The notes under the pieces are model-generated. The model was not told the DNA's origin, did no database searches, and saw only the letters and a program-made list of their open reading frames with translations. The position numbers were made by a program, and so were the translations under genes. From Paenibacillus mendelii (GTDB lineage: Bacteria > Bacillota > Bacilli > Paenibacillales > Paenibacillaceae), in contig NZ_JANHOF010000003.1 of NCBI RefSeq assembly GCF_024498075.1, positions 682,001-746,000 of the forward strand: a stretch of DNA of 64,000 nt, read 5' to 3'. Positions 42,772-52,020 of the stretch are shown here, piece after piece (position 1 is the stretch's first letter; each line of letters begins with the position of its first letter).

Positions 42772-44529
42772 TTGAAGTCGCAAAGGTTGCTTGTGCATTA
42801 TTTGAGAACGAATTGGCATTATTACGCGGTGGCTGTCGGCTGTACGATGGTTGCCAACGTGATTCAGTCGTATTACCCGAAGCTGATTGGCAACTTCACG
42901 GATCAGCTGAAGCTCGAGCAATTGACCCGAGATTTGATCATTGACTATAGTCTGCTGCTGCTCGGGGTCGGTTTAGGATTCGGTCTGCTTGCGGGGATCG
43001 GGCAGTATCTGATTATGCGGCTGGGAAGAAGGTTCGAATATTACACGCGGAACAGGCTGTTCGATCATTTCACCACACTGGGAGAGAGTTATTATTCCAA
43101 GAACGGCGTCGGCAAGCTGCTCAGCTATGTGATGAACGACGTAACTGCTGTTCGGGAATCGATCTCGGCGGGTGTGAACCAGACGGCCAATGCAACGATG
43201 CTTATCCTATCCTCGCTCGTCATGATGCTGATCAGCCAGATACCTCCTTTGCTCATTGCCGTCTGCATGCTGCCGCTGATCGCAATCCCTTTTATCGTTA
43301 TTCGTATCGGACCGCAAATTAAGCAGCGCTCGCGTACCGTCCAGGAGTCGCTCGGTCTGATGACGGAGTCGGCCGAGGAGCAGTTCGGCGGCATACGGGT
43401 GACGAAGAAGTTCGCCGTGGAGCCGATCATGAGATCGCGGTTTGGCGAAACGGTGGATCGGATACGCGACAACCAGCTCAGCTTGGTACGGATATCCTCG
43501 TTATTTCAGGCAATCATTCCTTTTCTTGGCGCCATATCCGTCATTGTCACGCTGGCGTTCGGAGGGTATTTAGCGATACAGGGTCAGCTGACGATCGGAC
43601 AATTCGTTGCGTTAACGCTGTATGTCCGGATGATGGTCGGGCCTCTGCAGCAAATTGGCAACGTTATCAATACGATGCAGCGGTCGCGAGCGTCTGTGGA
43701 GCGGCTCAACAACCTGCTGGTCATGAAAGGGGAGATACAAGAATCGGAGCTTGCCAAAGCCGTCGCCTTAGATCGCACGGGCATCCGTATCCGGCATCTC
43801 TCATTCACGTACCCCGGCGCATCGAAGGAAACGCTTCATGATATCGATCTGGATATTGAGCCCGGCAGCACCATCGGCATCATCGGCAAAACCGGCAGCG
43901 GAAAAACGACGCTCGTTAAGCTTCTCCTTCGTGTGTACGATCCGCCCTCACAAGCCATTCTGTTCGGGGACACGGATATCCGCGAGATGACGCTGGAAAG
44001 CTTGCGCAACCAGATCGGTTATGTGCCGCAGGATGGCTTTCTGTTCAGTACGACGATACGGGATAACATCTCATTCTTTCGAAGAGATTCCTCGATGGAC
44101 AAAGTCGAGAACGCCGCCAAGCAGGCACAAATTTACGGCAGCATTGTTTCGTTCCCCGAGAAATTCGAGACCAAGCTGGGTGAGAGGGGAATTACGCTAT
44201 CGGGTGGACAGCGGCAGCGGACGAGTCTGGCCCGGGGGCTGATCAAGAATGCGCCGATTCTCATTCTGGACGACAGTGTCAGTGCCGTCGATGCGGTGAC
44301 GGAGACGAGCATCATCGAGACGATTCGCAAGGAACGCCGCGGCAAGACAACGCTCCTGATCGCCCACCGGATCAGCGCGCTCAAGCACGCGGATGAAATC
44401 ATCGTGCTTGACGAGGGGCGGATCGTCCAGCGCGGGACACACGGCGAGCTGCTCACCGTTCCGGGGATCTACCGGACACTCCATTCCATTCAAGAGGAGG
44501 GGAGCTCATATGTCGAAGGAAAGCAGTAA
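42772..44529 (+). CDS. Heterodimeric ABC exporter, subunit with degenerate ATP site
   Basis: A 585-residue half-transporter: six membrane segments (about 15-310) and an ABC domain (about 340-575). Walker A is GKTGSGKTT, the signature is the canonical LSGGQ, but Walker B reads ILILDDSVSAVD, with Asp in place of the catalytic Glu. This is the pattern of the regulatory subunit of heterodimeric exporters such as BmrC and TM287. A TATACT box at 42735-42740 would place the transcript start beyond the ATG at 42745, so the TTG at 42772 (with GGGAAGTG ahead) is preferred. It overlaps its partner by 20 bp. Confidence 0.9.
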   Translation: MKSQRLLVHYLRTNWHYYAVAVGCTMVANVIQSYYPKLIGNFTDQLKLEQLTRDLIIDYSLLLLGVGLGFGLLAGIGQYLIMRLGRRFEYYTRNRLFDHFTTLGESYYSKNGVGKLLSYVMNDVTAVRESISAGVNQTANATMLILSSLVMMLISQIPPLLIAVCMLPLIAIPFIVIRIGPQIKQRSRTVQESLGLMTESAEEQFGGIRVTKKFAVEPIMRSRFGETVDRIRDNQLSLVRISSLFQAIIPFLGAISVIVTLAFGGYLAIQGQLTIGQFVALTLYVRMMVGPLQQIGNVINTMQRSRASVERLNNLLVMKGEIQESELAKAVALDRTGIRIRHLSFTYPGASKETLHDIDLDIEPGSTIGIIGKTGSGKTTLVKLLLRVYDPPSQAILFGDTDIREMTLESLRNQIGYVPQDGFLFSTTIRDNISFFRRDSSMDKVENAAKQAQIYGSIVSFPEKFETKLGERGITLSGGQRQRTSLARGLIKNAPILILDDSVSAVDAVTETSIIETIRKERRGKTTLLIAHRISALKHADEIIVLDEGRIVQRGTHGELLTVPGIYRTLHSIQEEGSSYVEGKQ

Positions 44530-46345
44530 ACGAGGTCCAGAGGCCGTCAGCGATCCGGCCGCCGGGATGACGAATGCGGATGAGAAGAGAAGGGACGGAG
44601 CCGCCTTCCGGATTCTCGCCAGCTATGCGAAGCCGCACCGGCTCACGTTCTTCTGGGTCGTATGCTGCGCCATAATCGCGATCGCTGCCGATCTCATGCA
44701 GCCGTACTTAATGAAGATCGCAATCGATGACAATTTAATGGTCGGGAAGAATGATTTCGGCACCATTCTAGAGATTAGCGGCATATTCCTCATTCTTTCT
44801 GTAACGGGCCTGCTGTTCAGCTACCTGCAGAACAACCTGCTGCAGTTCGCCGGGCAGAGCATCGTAGCGCGAATCCGCAAGGAGCTGTTCGAGCATATTT
44901 CAAAGCTGTCCATGTCGTACTTTGACCGTGTTCCGACGGGCAGCCTGATTACGCATGTGTCCAGCGATACCGAGACCGTGAGCCAATTCTTCACCCAAGT
45001 GCTGCTGAGCGTAGTGCGCGACGGATTAACGCTTGTTTTCATTATCGTGCTCATGTTTCATCTGGATTCGACACTGGCCTTATACTGTATGATTCTGCTT
45101 CCGATTATCGCCGTTATCGCAATCAGCTTTCGCACCTATATGCGCAAGACGTACCAGCTTTCCCGAACGCAGCTGTCCCGGCTTGTGGCTTTCGTTGCGG
45201 AGAATCTGGCCGGCATGAATCTCATACAAGTCTTCCATCAGGAGAAGGAGCAGCAGGAGCAGTTCACTAACCGCAACAGCTCGTACTTTCGGGCTAACCT
45301 GCGGGAAATCCGGACGAACGTCCTATTCAACCGTTCCTTCGACATCCTGGGCAATATGTCCGTCGCCTTCGTGACATGGCTGGGGGGCATGGCGGTGTTT
45401 AACAAAAATATGGAGTTCGGCGTATTGTATGCGTTCATCACTTACATTCGGTTATTCTTTCAACCGATCAACGCCATCACGCAGCAGTGGAACACGCTCC
45501 AATCGACGAATGTATCCGTACAGCGGATCTGGTCGATCTTCTCGGTCGTTCCGGACATACGCAGCAGCGACAACCCGCAGCCGATCCGGCTGGAGGAGGT
45601 TCAGGGACGCATTGATTTCAACCATGTGACCTTCGGCTATGAGGCGGGTTCACCGATCATTAAAGATCTTGATCTTCACATCCGGCCTGGCGAAATGATT
45701 GGAGTCGTGGGTACGACCGGAGCGGGGAAGAGCACGATGATCAGCCTGCTCTGCCGGTTCTATGATGTTCAGTCCGGCAGCGTCCTGATCGACGGGAATG
45801 ATATCCGGGACATCGCGCAGCCCCAGCTGCAGCGCATGATCGGTCTGGTCCAGCAGGAGCCGTATCTATATTCAGGGAGCATCATCGACAATGTCCGGCT
45901 GTTCGACGAATCCATATCGCGGGAGGATGTCGTTCGCGCCTGCAAGTTCGTCGGAGCGGACCCGCTGGTCCAGCGGATGAAGGATGGATATGACACGAGG
46001 CTATCCGAGAGAGGAAGCGGATTGTCGGCCGGCGAGCGCCAGCTGATCTCATTCGCACGGATTATCGTATTTAAGCCGAAGGTGCTCATCCTCGATGAGG
46101 CAACGGCTAATCTGGATTCGCAGACCGAGCAGCTGATCCAGTCGGCGCTGAATGTCGTGTCCGAAGGACGTACGACGCTCGTCATTGCTCATCGGCTGTC
46201 GACGATTATGCAGGCCGACCGCATCCTGGTTATGCGCCAGGGCGAGGTCGTCGAGGAAGGGACGCACCGGCAGCTTCTCAACCAGCATGGCTACTATGAA
46301 CAGCTGTATATGCACTCGCAGGGTAAAGTTAATTATGGCGCCTAA
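44510..46345 (+). CDS. Heterodimeric ABC exporter, catalytic subunit
   Basis: A 611-residue half-transporter with a hydrophilic N-terminal extension (about 1-40), six membrane segments (about 45-340) and an ABC domain (about 370-605). Walker A is GTTGAGKST and Walker B VLILDEATANLD keeps the catalytic Glu. The signature motif deviates (LSAGE instead of LSGGQ), as expected if it completes the degenerate site formed with the upstream subunit. The pair therefore forms a BmrCD-like multidrug or lipid exporter. GGAGGGGAG 7-8 bases before the ATG decides the start inside the end of the first subunit. Confidence 0.92.
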   Translation: MSKESSKRGPEAVSDPAAGMTNADEKRRDGAAFRILASYAKPHRLTFFWVVCCAIIAIAADLMQPYLMKIAIDDNLMVGKNDFGTILEISGIFLILSVTGLLFSYLQNNLLQFAGQSIVARIRKELFEHISKLSMSYFDRVPTGSLITHVSSDTETVSQFFTQVLLSVVRDGLTLVFIIVLMFHLDSTLALYCMILLPIIAVIAISFRTYMRKTYQLSRTQLSRLVAFVAENLAGMNLIQVFHQEKEQQEQFTNRNSSYFRANLREIRTNVLFNRSFDILGNMSVAFVTWLGGMAVFNKNMEFGVLYAFITYIRLFFQPINAITQQWNTLQSTNVSVQRIWSIFSVVPDIRSSDNPQPIRLEEVQGRIDFNHVTFGYEAGSPIIKDLDLHIRPGEMIGVVGTTGAGKSTMISLLCRFYDVQSGSVLIDGNDIRDIAQPQLQRMIGLVQQEPYLYSGSIIDNVRLFDESISREDVVRACKFVGADPLVQRMKDGYDTRLSERGSGLSAGERQLISFARIIVFKPKVLILDEATANLDSQTEQLIQSALNVVSEGRTTLVIAHRLSTIMQADRILVMRQGEVVEEGTHRQLLNQHGYYEQLYMHSQGKVNYGA

Positions 46346-46392
46346 TGCGTGAGCGCAGAATCAGATAAGCGGCCTATGCGCGACGAGGCATA

Positions 46393-47262
46393 TTACTTTG
46401 GCTTGACGCCTTTCTTGTAAGCGGCCGGCGTCAAGCCGGCGATCTTCTTGAACATCCGGTGAAAATGCGGGAGACTCTCGAAGCCGCATCGCTCGGCTAC
46501 GATTGCAATACTGTCATCCGATTCGATGAGCAGCTCTTTGGCCCGAATAATCCGTTTCGTCGTCACGTATTCCGTTACATTCATGCCGGTCAGCTGTTTG
46601 AATACGCGGGAGAAATGGGCAGGTGTGACGTTCGCATGCCGCGATAAGGAGGCAAGGCTTAAGTTGCTTTCGAGCTGGTTATCCATATCTGCGAGCAGGT
46701 GCTGCATCCAACGAGGCCCGATCGTCGATTCGGTGAGTCGCGTCTCCTGGTCCGGCGCAACCGAGCGCGTAATCTGCAGAAGAATATGCTGGACATGCAA
46801 CAAGACGGCATGACGGTATCCGGGGCGGGCTTCCTCCATCTCCCTGTGGATCGTATCGATGCTGGTTGTAAGCGTCCCCCGCTCTGATAAGGGTGTGCCA
46901 ATCTTATAGGTTTTGCTTCTCTTGGCATGATCGAAGCATCCGATCAAGGAGAAGGCATCCCCAAGATACGTATTCTGCAGCAGAATCGGGCTGAAGAACA
47001 GCGCCGAGGATGTTATGGGGTTGACAGAGTCGGGAAAGGCGCGGTGGATCGTGTTGCCCGGAATGAGGAATAGATTACCCGGCTCCATTTCATAGAAGGT
47101 TTGATCGATAAAAAAAGTTCCTTTCCCTCCATAAACGAACACAAGCTCATACCAATCGTGCAGATGATCCGGAAGCTCGCTTTGCGAGCTTTTGGTGTCT
47201 TTATAGACGAATGCGAATGGAAATGGCGAATTCGCCTCAAAATGTTTGCGTAACGGATTCAT
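46393..47262 (-). CDS. AraC family transcriptional regulator
   Basis: A 289-residue AraC-type regulator with an N-terminal cupin (about 30-85: DWYELVFVYGGKGTFFID, then MEPGNLFLIPGNTIHRAFP) and a C-terminal double HTH (about 185-285: LSLASLSRHANVTPAHFSRV, then IVAERCGFESLPHFHRMF). GGAGTG ahead of the ATG at 47262 supports the start. It is divergent from the FucU-lactonase-UxaB-UxaA operon across a 333-bp intergenic region and is its probable activator. It is convergent with the ABC exporter genes. Confidence 0.89.
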   Translation of the reverse strand: MNPLRKHFEANSPFPFAFVYKDTKSSQSELPDHLHDWYELVFVYGGKGTFFIDQTFYEMEPGNLFLIPGNTIHRAFPDSVNPITSSALFFSPILLQNTYLGDAFSLIGCFDHAKRSKTYKIGTPLSERGTLTTSIDTIHREMEEARPGYRHAVLLHVQHILLQITRSVAPDQETRLTESTIGPRWMQHLLADMDNQLESNLSLASLSRHANVTPAHFSRVFKQLTGMNVTEYVTTKRIIRAKELLIESDDSIAIVAERCGFESLPHFHRMFKKIAGLTPAAYKKGVKPK

Positions 47263-47321
47263 CGAAATAACACTCCAATGTAAGATGGATTCAAGCTAAG
47301 AGCAAAAGAGCAGAGCAGGAA

Positions 47322-47426
47322 GAATGATTCTGGAGAAGCGTTAGCTCGGGCGCCTTTGTTCCCGGATATCAACCTATTGTTCTCATTCAGGAATATCCGG
47401 GAACAACAGCGATCGGAAGAACATTC
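47322..47426. repeat. Dispersed repeat, copy B, with long hairpin core
   Basis: The flanks GAATGATTCTGGAGAAGCG and AACAACAGCGATCGGAAGA match copy A at 33611-33673. Between them TTGTTCCCGGATAT (47356-47369) and ATATCCGGGAACAA (47393-47406) form a perfect 14-bp stem, whereas copy A has only a 12-bp palindrome. It lies in the AraC/fucU regulatory region. Confidence 0.7.
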
Positions 47427-47546
47427 AGCCTGTGCCGCTGCGTTGCTTTCATCATTCGTTCAATATCAATGGAGCACCTACTCCTTGAGAATATCAAAAT
47501 CGGTTATAAATGTGCAAGAATACGCTATTTTATTATTTGATATTGT

Positions 47547-47555
47547 TGGTACAAT
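47547..47555 (+). promoter_or_regulatory. Extended -10 promoter of the fucU operon
   Basis: TGGTACAAT is an extended -10 box with a weak TTTTAT at 47528-47533 as -35. It lies 40 bp before the fucU ATG and 285 bp upstream of the divergent AraC start. Confidence 0.5.
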
Positions 47556-47595
47556 ACAAGGAGAAGAAATTTAGGCTGAGAGGAAGAATGCGATT

Positions 47596-48030
47596 ATGCT
47601 AATCGGTATTTCAAAATTGATATCACCCGAATTGTTGAAGACGCTTATGGAAATGGGGCATGGAGACGAAATTGTGCTTGGCGATGCGAATTTCCCGGCT
47701 GCGAGCATGGCTAACAAGCTGATACGCTGTGACGGCCACTCGGGACCAGAGCTGCTGGATGCCATCTTGAAGCTGTTCCCGCTCGATGTCTATGTGGATC
47801 ATCCGGCCGCACTCATGGAGGTCGTTCCCGGCGATCAGGTAGAGACGCCGATATGGACAACCTATGAGGACATCATTGCGAAGAACTCGTCCATCAAGGA
47901 GCCCTTCGAGTTTGTGGAGCGGTTCGCCTTCTACGAGCGGGCTAAGCAAGCTTACGCCATTGTTGCGACAGGCGAAAGCGCGCTGTATGCCAACATCATC
48001 TTGAAAAAAGGCGTTATCAAGGAGCTGTAG
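47596..48030 (+). CDS. fucU: RbsD/FucU family mutarotase (L-fucose mutarotase-like)
   Basis: A 144-residue RbsD/FucU-family protein. The catalytic-site motif GHGDEIVLGDANFPA (about 21-35, with the His and Asp of the family) and a C-terminal ATGES...NIILKKGV (about 123-141) identify the FucU branch. It interconverts the anomers of L-fucose or, as known for this family, related L-sugars such as L-galactose. It is the first gene of an operon that continues with a sugar lactonase 3 bp downstream, which suits supply of the right anomer to an aldose dehydrogenase. Confidence 0.88.
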   Translation: MLIGISKLISPELLKTLMEMGHGDEIVLGDANFPAASMANKLIRCDGHSGPELLDAILKLFPLDVYVDHPAALMEVVPGDQVETPIWTTYEDIIAKNSSIKEPFEFVERFAFYERAKQAYAIVATGESALYANIILKKGVIKEL

Positions 48031-48033
48031 ATC

Positions 48034-48867
48034 ATGATGCGAATTGATGCCCATCAACATTATTGGAAGCTGGATCGCGGCGATTATGGATGGCTGACGC
48101 CGGATACCGGCATTCTATACCGCGACTACCTGCCGAATGACTTGCTTCCGCATTTGCGGGAGCATCGCGTGGACGGCACCATTCTGGTACAAGCTGCGGC
48201 AACGCATGAAGAGACCGACTACATGCTGTCGCTGAGCGATTCGACGGACACGATTCTCGGCGTAGTTGGATGGCTCGACCTGCACGACCCTGCTTACCGG
48301 GAGCATTATGAGCGGTTCAGCCGTCATTCGAAATTTGTCGGCTTCCGCGTCATGATTCAAGATATGCCCGATGCCCGTGAAGTGCTGGAGCCCGATGTTG
48401 TCGAGGCGCTGACGTACTTCGCGCAGAAGGACGTTCCCGTCGATCTGCTCGTCGTTTCCCATCAGCTGGACGTGGTTGTCGAGCTGCTTGAGCGCGTGCC
48501 GGGTCTGCGCGGTGTAATCGATCACATCGCCAAGCCACGAATCGCCGACGGCATCCTCGAGCCATGGCATAGTCAGATGAAGGCCATTGCGAAGCATCCG
48601 AAGATCTATTGCAAGCTGTCCGGCATGGTGACGGAGGCTGACCATACAACGTGGAAGCCCCAAGATTTCGCGGCCTATATTCGACCCGTCCTCGAGATGT
48701 TCGGACCCGGCCGGATTCTGTTCGGCAGTGACTGGCCCGTGTGTCTTCTGGCGGCAGACTACGGTCAAGTGGTGGACGTGCTGGAGCAGGCGCTGCCGGA
48801 ATCGTATACGGAGCAGGAACGTGCCCAGCTGTTCGGGCTGAATGCGAAGCAATTTTACAAATTATAG
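48034..48867 (+). CDS. COG3618 amidohydrolase, L-fucono/L-galactono-lactonase-like
   Basis: A 277-residue amidohydrolase-superfamily TIM barrel of the lactonase group COG3618. It starts with MRIDAHQHYW (the HxH metal motif), has LVVSHQLD and VIDHIAKP in the barrel strands (His residues near 147 and 170) and the terminal catalytic Asp of FGSDWPV near 232. Members hydrolyse L-fucono-, L-rhamnono- or L-galactono-1,5-lactones. It follows fucU by 3 bp and precedes uxaB, so the product sugar acid should be one that enters the tagaturonate route; L-galactonate fits. ATG at 48034 or 48037 may be used. Confidence 0.87.
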   Translation: MMRIDAHQHYWKLDRGDYGWLTPDTGILYRDYLPNDLLPHLREHRVDGTILVQAAATHEETDYMLSLSDSTDTILGVVGWLDLHDPAYREHYERFSRHSKFVGFRVMIQDMPDAREVLEPDVVEALTYFAQKDVPVDLLVVSHQLDVVVELLERVPGLRGVIDHIAKPRIADGILEPWHSQMKAIAKHPKIYCKLSGMVTEADHTTWKPQDFAAYIRPVLEMFGPGRILFGSDWPVCLLAADYGQVVDVLEQALPESYTEQERAQLFGLNAKQFYKL

Positions 48868-48901
48868 CCTCCGTTCCGGGGCTGAAAAGAGGTAGACATT
48901 G

Positions 48902-50419
48902 ATGCGGCGCGACGAATCCAGACCGCTCCTGAATCCGAATGTCCTATCGGAAGAGCAGCGGCACATGTTCGAGGCGATGAAAGGCAGTCCGGTAACGGTT
49001 CTGCAAATCGGTGAAGGTAACTTTCTGCGCGGCTTCGTGGATTGGATGCTGCATGAGTGCCGAAAGCAAGGGTTATTTGCCGGAAGCGCAGCGGTTACGC
49101 AGCCAAGACCATCGGGAGCTCCGAAGATTGAAGCGCTGCGGAATCAGGAAGGCTTGTATACGCTGGTTACCCGAGGCCTAGAGAACGGGGAGCGGGTGGA
49201 GCGCCAGGAAATGATCGCCGTATTCGCTGAGGTATTCGATCCTTATTCGAATTGGGAGCAATTCCTGAAGCTGGCGGAATCGCCGGAGCTTGCGACGATT
49301 ATTTCCAATACGACGGAGGCAGGGCTGGCCTATCGGCCGGAAGAGCTTGTGGAGGGCGTTCCGGTTGCTTCTTTCCCGGGTAAAATCACCCTTCTGCTCT
49401 ATCGCAGATTCCTTGCTTTCGACGGGGCGGAGGACCGCGGGCTCATTCTCTTGCCTTGCGAACTGCTGGAGCGTAACGGTGACGAGCTCCGCCGCTGCGT
49501 TCTTCAATTCAGTGAAGATTGGGGATTTCCGGAGTCATTCCGCCAGTGGGTGGTTCGCTCCAACCGGTTTTTGAATTCATTAGTGGATCGCATCGTGACC
49601 GGATATCCGGAGGATGAGGCCGAAGCTTGGTTCGCCGAATGGGGTTACCGCGATGAGCTGCTTAATACGGCGGAGCCGTATCATTTTTGGGCGATTGAAG
49701 CGGAGCCGGAGCTGGATGCACGCCTTCCATTCCGCCGCGCGGGGCTTAATGTACACTGGGTCCATGATTTAAAGCCGTATCAGCTTCGGAAGGTTAGGAT
49801 CTTGAATGGGGCGCACACGCTGATGACCCCGCTCGGCATTCTGCTGGGGCTTGAACAGGTACGCGATGTGATGGGGCATGATGAGCTGGGGGTCTTCGTG
49901 CGCGAGACTGTGATGAACGATATTATTCCTGTCGTTCCGCTGCCTGAGGAGGAACTGAAGGATTTTGCCGCGGCGGTGTTCGAGCGGTTCAGCAATCCGT
50001 TCATCCGTCACCGGTTATCGGATATTGCCATGAACAGCATTAGCAAGTTCAAGGTGCGGCTGCTCCCTACGCTGCTTTACTATTCCGAGTGTGGAGAGCG
50101 CATACCGGACCGGCTTATTCAAGGCTTCGCCGCACTTCTTCGTTATTATAAAGTCGACAGGCTTGATGATGGCAGCTTTGTAGGCAGGACGCTGACAGGC
50201 CAGCAGTATACCGTCAGGGATGACGCCGGATTCGTTGAAGAGCTTCGGACCGCATGGTCGTCCGCAGAGGCTGAGAATGCCGGAATACCCCCGCAGCACC
50301 TGAAGGCACGTCGGCTGCTGGTATGTACCCCGGTTTGGGATCAGGATTTGTCCGCGGTAAAGGGGCTAGCCGAAGCGGTAGGCAATCAATTGGATAAACT
50401 GGAGGAACGGTATGAATAA
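48902..50419 (+). CDS. uxaB: Tagaturonate reductase (altronate oxidoreductase)
   Basis: A 505-residue polyol-specific long-chain dehydrogenase. Cofactor motif VLQIGEGNFLRGFVDWML is near residues 36-53, and the catalytic KVRILNGAHT is near 296-305, both typical of UxaB/UxuB/mannitol dehydrogenases. TQPRPSGAPKIEALRNQEGLYTL, split around residues 64-86, is characteristic of tagaturonate reductase. It reduces D-tagaturonate to D-altronate with NADH. The ATG at 48902 has GAGG 9 bases ahead. The end overlaps uxaA by 8 bp. Confidence 0.93.
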   Translation: MRRDESRPLLNPNVLSEEQRHMFEAMKGSPVTVLQIGEGNFLRGFVDWMLHECRKQGLFAGSAAVTQPRPSGAPKIEALRNQEGLYTLVTRGLENGERVERQEMIAVFAEVFDPYSNWEQFLKLAESPELATIISNTTEAGLAYRPEELVEGVPVASFPGKITLLLYRRFLAFDGAEDRGLILLPCELLERNGDELRRCVLQFSEDWGFPESFRQWVVRSNRFLNSLVDRIVTGYPEDEAEAWFAEWGYRDELLNTAEPYHFWAIEAEPELDARLPFRRAGLNVHWVHDLKPYQLRKVRILNGAHTLMTPLGILLGLEQVRDVMGHDELGVFVRETVMNDIIPVVPLPEEELKDFAAAVFERFSNPFIRHRLSDIAMNSISKFKVRLLPTLLYYSECGERIPDRLIQGFAALLRYYKVDRLDDGSFVGRTLTGQQYTVRDDAGFVEELRTAWSSAEAENAGIPPQHLKARRLLVCTPVWDQDLSAVKGLAEAVGNQLDKLEERYE

Positions 50420-51926
50420 CTGGATTCGTCTGCACGAGAAGGACCATGTGATCATCGCGCTTCGGGATTACGCCAAGGGAGAGCAGCTTGTTGGAGTGAA
50501 TCCTTCCGAAGACACCGTCATCGAGCTTCAGGACGATGTGAAGAAAGGACATAAAATTATAACCAGGGCCGTGCGCCAGGGTGAGGATGTTCTGAAGTTC
50601 GGCAGCTCGATCGGCAGGGCAAAGCAGGATTTGAGCGCCGGCAGCTGGGTGCACACACATAACCTGGGTACCGGATTAAGCGGCATAATCGACTATTCCT
50701 ATATGCCGGATGAATCCGTTTTGAAAGCGTTTACCAGTCCTGCTGGGGGCTCCCAGCGTACCTTCTCAGGTTATATTCGCGACAATGGCGATGTCGGTAT
50801 ACGCAACGAGATATGGATCATCAACACTGTCGGCTGTATCAACAAAACCTGCGAGACGTTAGCACAGCGCGCCAGCTCCATGCTTGGCAGGCAAGTAGAC
50901 GGCGTCTATCATTTTGCCCATCCGTTCGGCTGCTCCCAGCTTGGCGACGATTTGACGTACACGCAGAAGCTGCTTGCTTCGCTGGTCCAGCATCCGAATG
51001 CAGCCGGTGTGCTCGTTGTTGGGCTGGGCTGCGAGAATAACCAGATCGATTCGTTCAAGCAGAAGCTGGGGAGCTATGATCCGGAACGTGTGCTGTTCAT
51101 GAAGGCGCAGGAGGTCGAGGACGAGCTGGAGGTCGGTCTTGAGCTGATCGGAAGGTTGGCCGAGCATGCGCAGCGATTCAAGCGCCAGGCTGTACCCGTA
51201 TCCAAGCTCAAGCTGGGGTTGAAGTGCGGCGGCTCGGACGGTTTATCCGGCATCACGGCGAATCCTCTCGTTGGAACGCTGTCGGACCGTCTGATCGGCG
51301 AAGGCGGAAGCGCAATTCTGACGGAAGTACCGGAAATGTTCGGTGCCGAGACGATTCTGATGAATCGTGCCGCGAGTGAAGAGATTTTCGTGAAGATCGT
51401 CGGTTTGATCAACGATTTCAAGCAATATTTTATCCGCCATGATCAAGAGATCTATGAGAATCCGTCTCCTGGCAACAAGGACGGGGGAATCAGCACGCTG
51501 GAGGAGAAGTCGCTTGGCTGCACGCAGAAGGGCGGGCACGCGATCGTGACCGATGTTGTGCCTTATGGCGGACGGGTGACTAAGGAAGGGCTGAGCCTGC
51601 TAGAGGCGCCTGGCAATGATCTCGTGTCCGTTACGGCCTTGGCTGCCGCCGGCGCGCATATCGTCCTGTTCACGACCGGGCGGGGAACGCCATTCGGGGG
51701 ACCGGTGCCGACCGTGAAGATATCAACAAACAGCGAATTGGCGGACCGCAAGAAGAATTGGATCGATTATAACGCGGGGCAGTTAATCGAAGGCAAACCG
51801 ATGAATGAGTTAACGGATGAGCTATGGGAGCAGATTATCCGCTACGCTTCCGGCGAGGAAGAGACGAAGAACGAGCGCAATGGTTTTCGCGAAATCGCGA
51901 TTTTCAAAGACGGCGTCATCTTGTGA
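50412..51926 (+). CDS. uxaA: Altronate dehydratase (full length, UxaA)
   Basis: The 504-residue enzyme dehydrates D-altronate to 2-keto-3-deoxygluconate and needs Fe2+ or Mn2+. An N-terminal SAF domain (about 10-90) is fused to the C-terminal catalytic domain (about 115-500), as in E. coli UxaA. Seen are GDVGIRNEIWIINTVGCINKT in two pieces near 120-140, FAHPFGCSQ near 167-175, LGCENNQID near 205-213, LGLKCGGSDG near 270-279, and late TGRGTPFGGPVPT near 424-436. Several conserved Cys and His residues for metal binding are retained. It overlaps uxaB and precedes a zinc dehydrogenase by 94 bp. Confidence 0.95.
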   Translation: MNNWIRLHEKDHVIIALRDYAKGEQLVGVNPSEDTVIELQDDVKKGHKIITRAVRQGEDVLKFGSSIGRAKQDLSAGSWVHTHNLGTGLSGIIDYSYMPDESVLKAFTSPAGGSQRTFSGYIRDNGDVGIRNEIWIINTVGCINKTCETLAQRASSMLGRQVDGVYHFAHPFGCSQLGDDLTYTQKLLASLVQHPNAAGVLVVGLGCENNQIDSFKQKLGSYDPERVLFMKAQEVEDELEVGLELIGRLAEHAQRFKRQAVPVSKLKLGLKCGGSDGLSGITANPLVGTLSDRLIGEGGSAILTEVPEMFGAETILMNRAASEEIFVKIVGLINDFKQYFIRHDQEIYENPSPGNKDGGISTLEEKSLGCTQKGGHAIVTDVVPYGGRVTKEGLSLLEAPGNDLVSVTALAAAGAHIVLFTTGRGTPFGGPVPTVKISTNSELADRKKNWIDYNAGQLIEGKPMNELTDELWEQIIRYASGEEETKNERNGFREIAIFKDGVIL

Positions 51927-52020
51927 GGCGCACGGGTTGAAACGAGAAATCAAGGCGTTATAGGGCGATTAATAACTCCATAGTGGGGTTCATGCAGATT
52001 GTAAGGAGGCTCATCAATTC

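Noticed and set aside
48115-48852. 245-codon antisense frame opposite the lactonase gene
   Set aside because: The sense strand has a clear COG3618 protein with metal motifs and operon spacing; the antisense product has no recognisable features.
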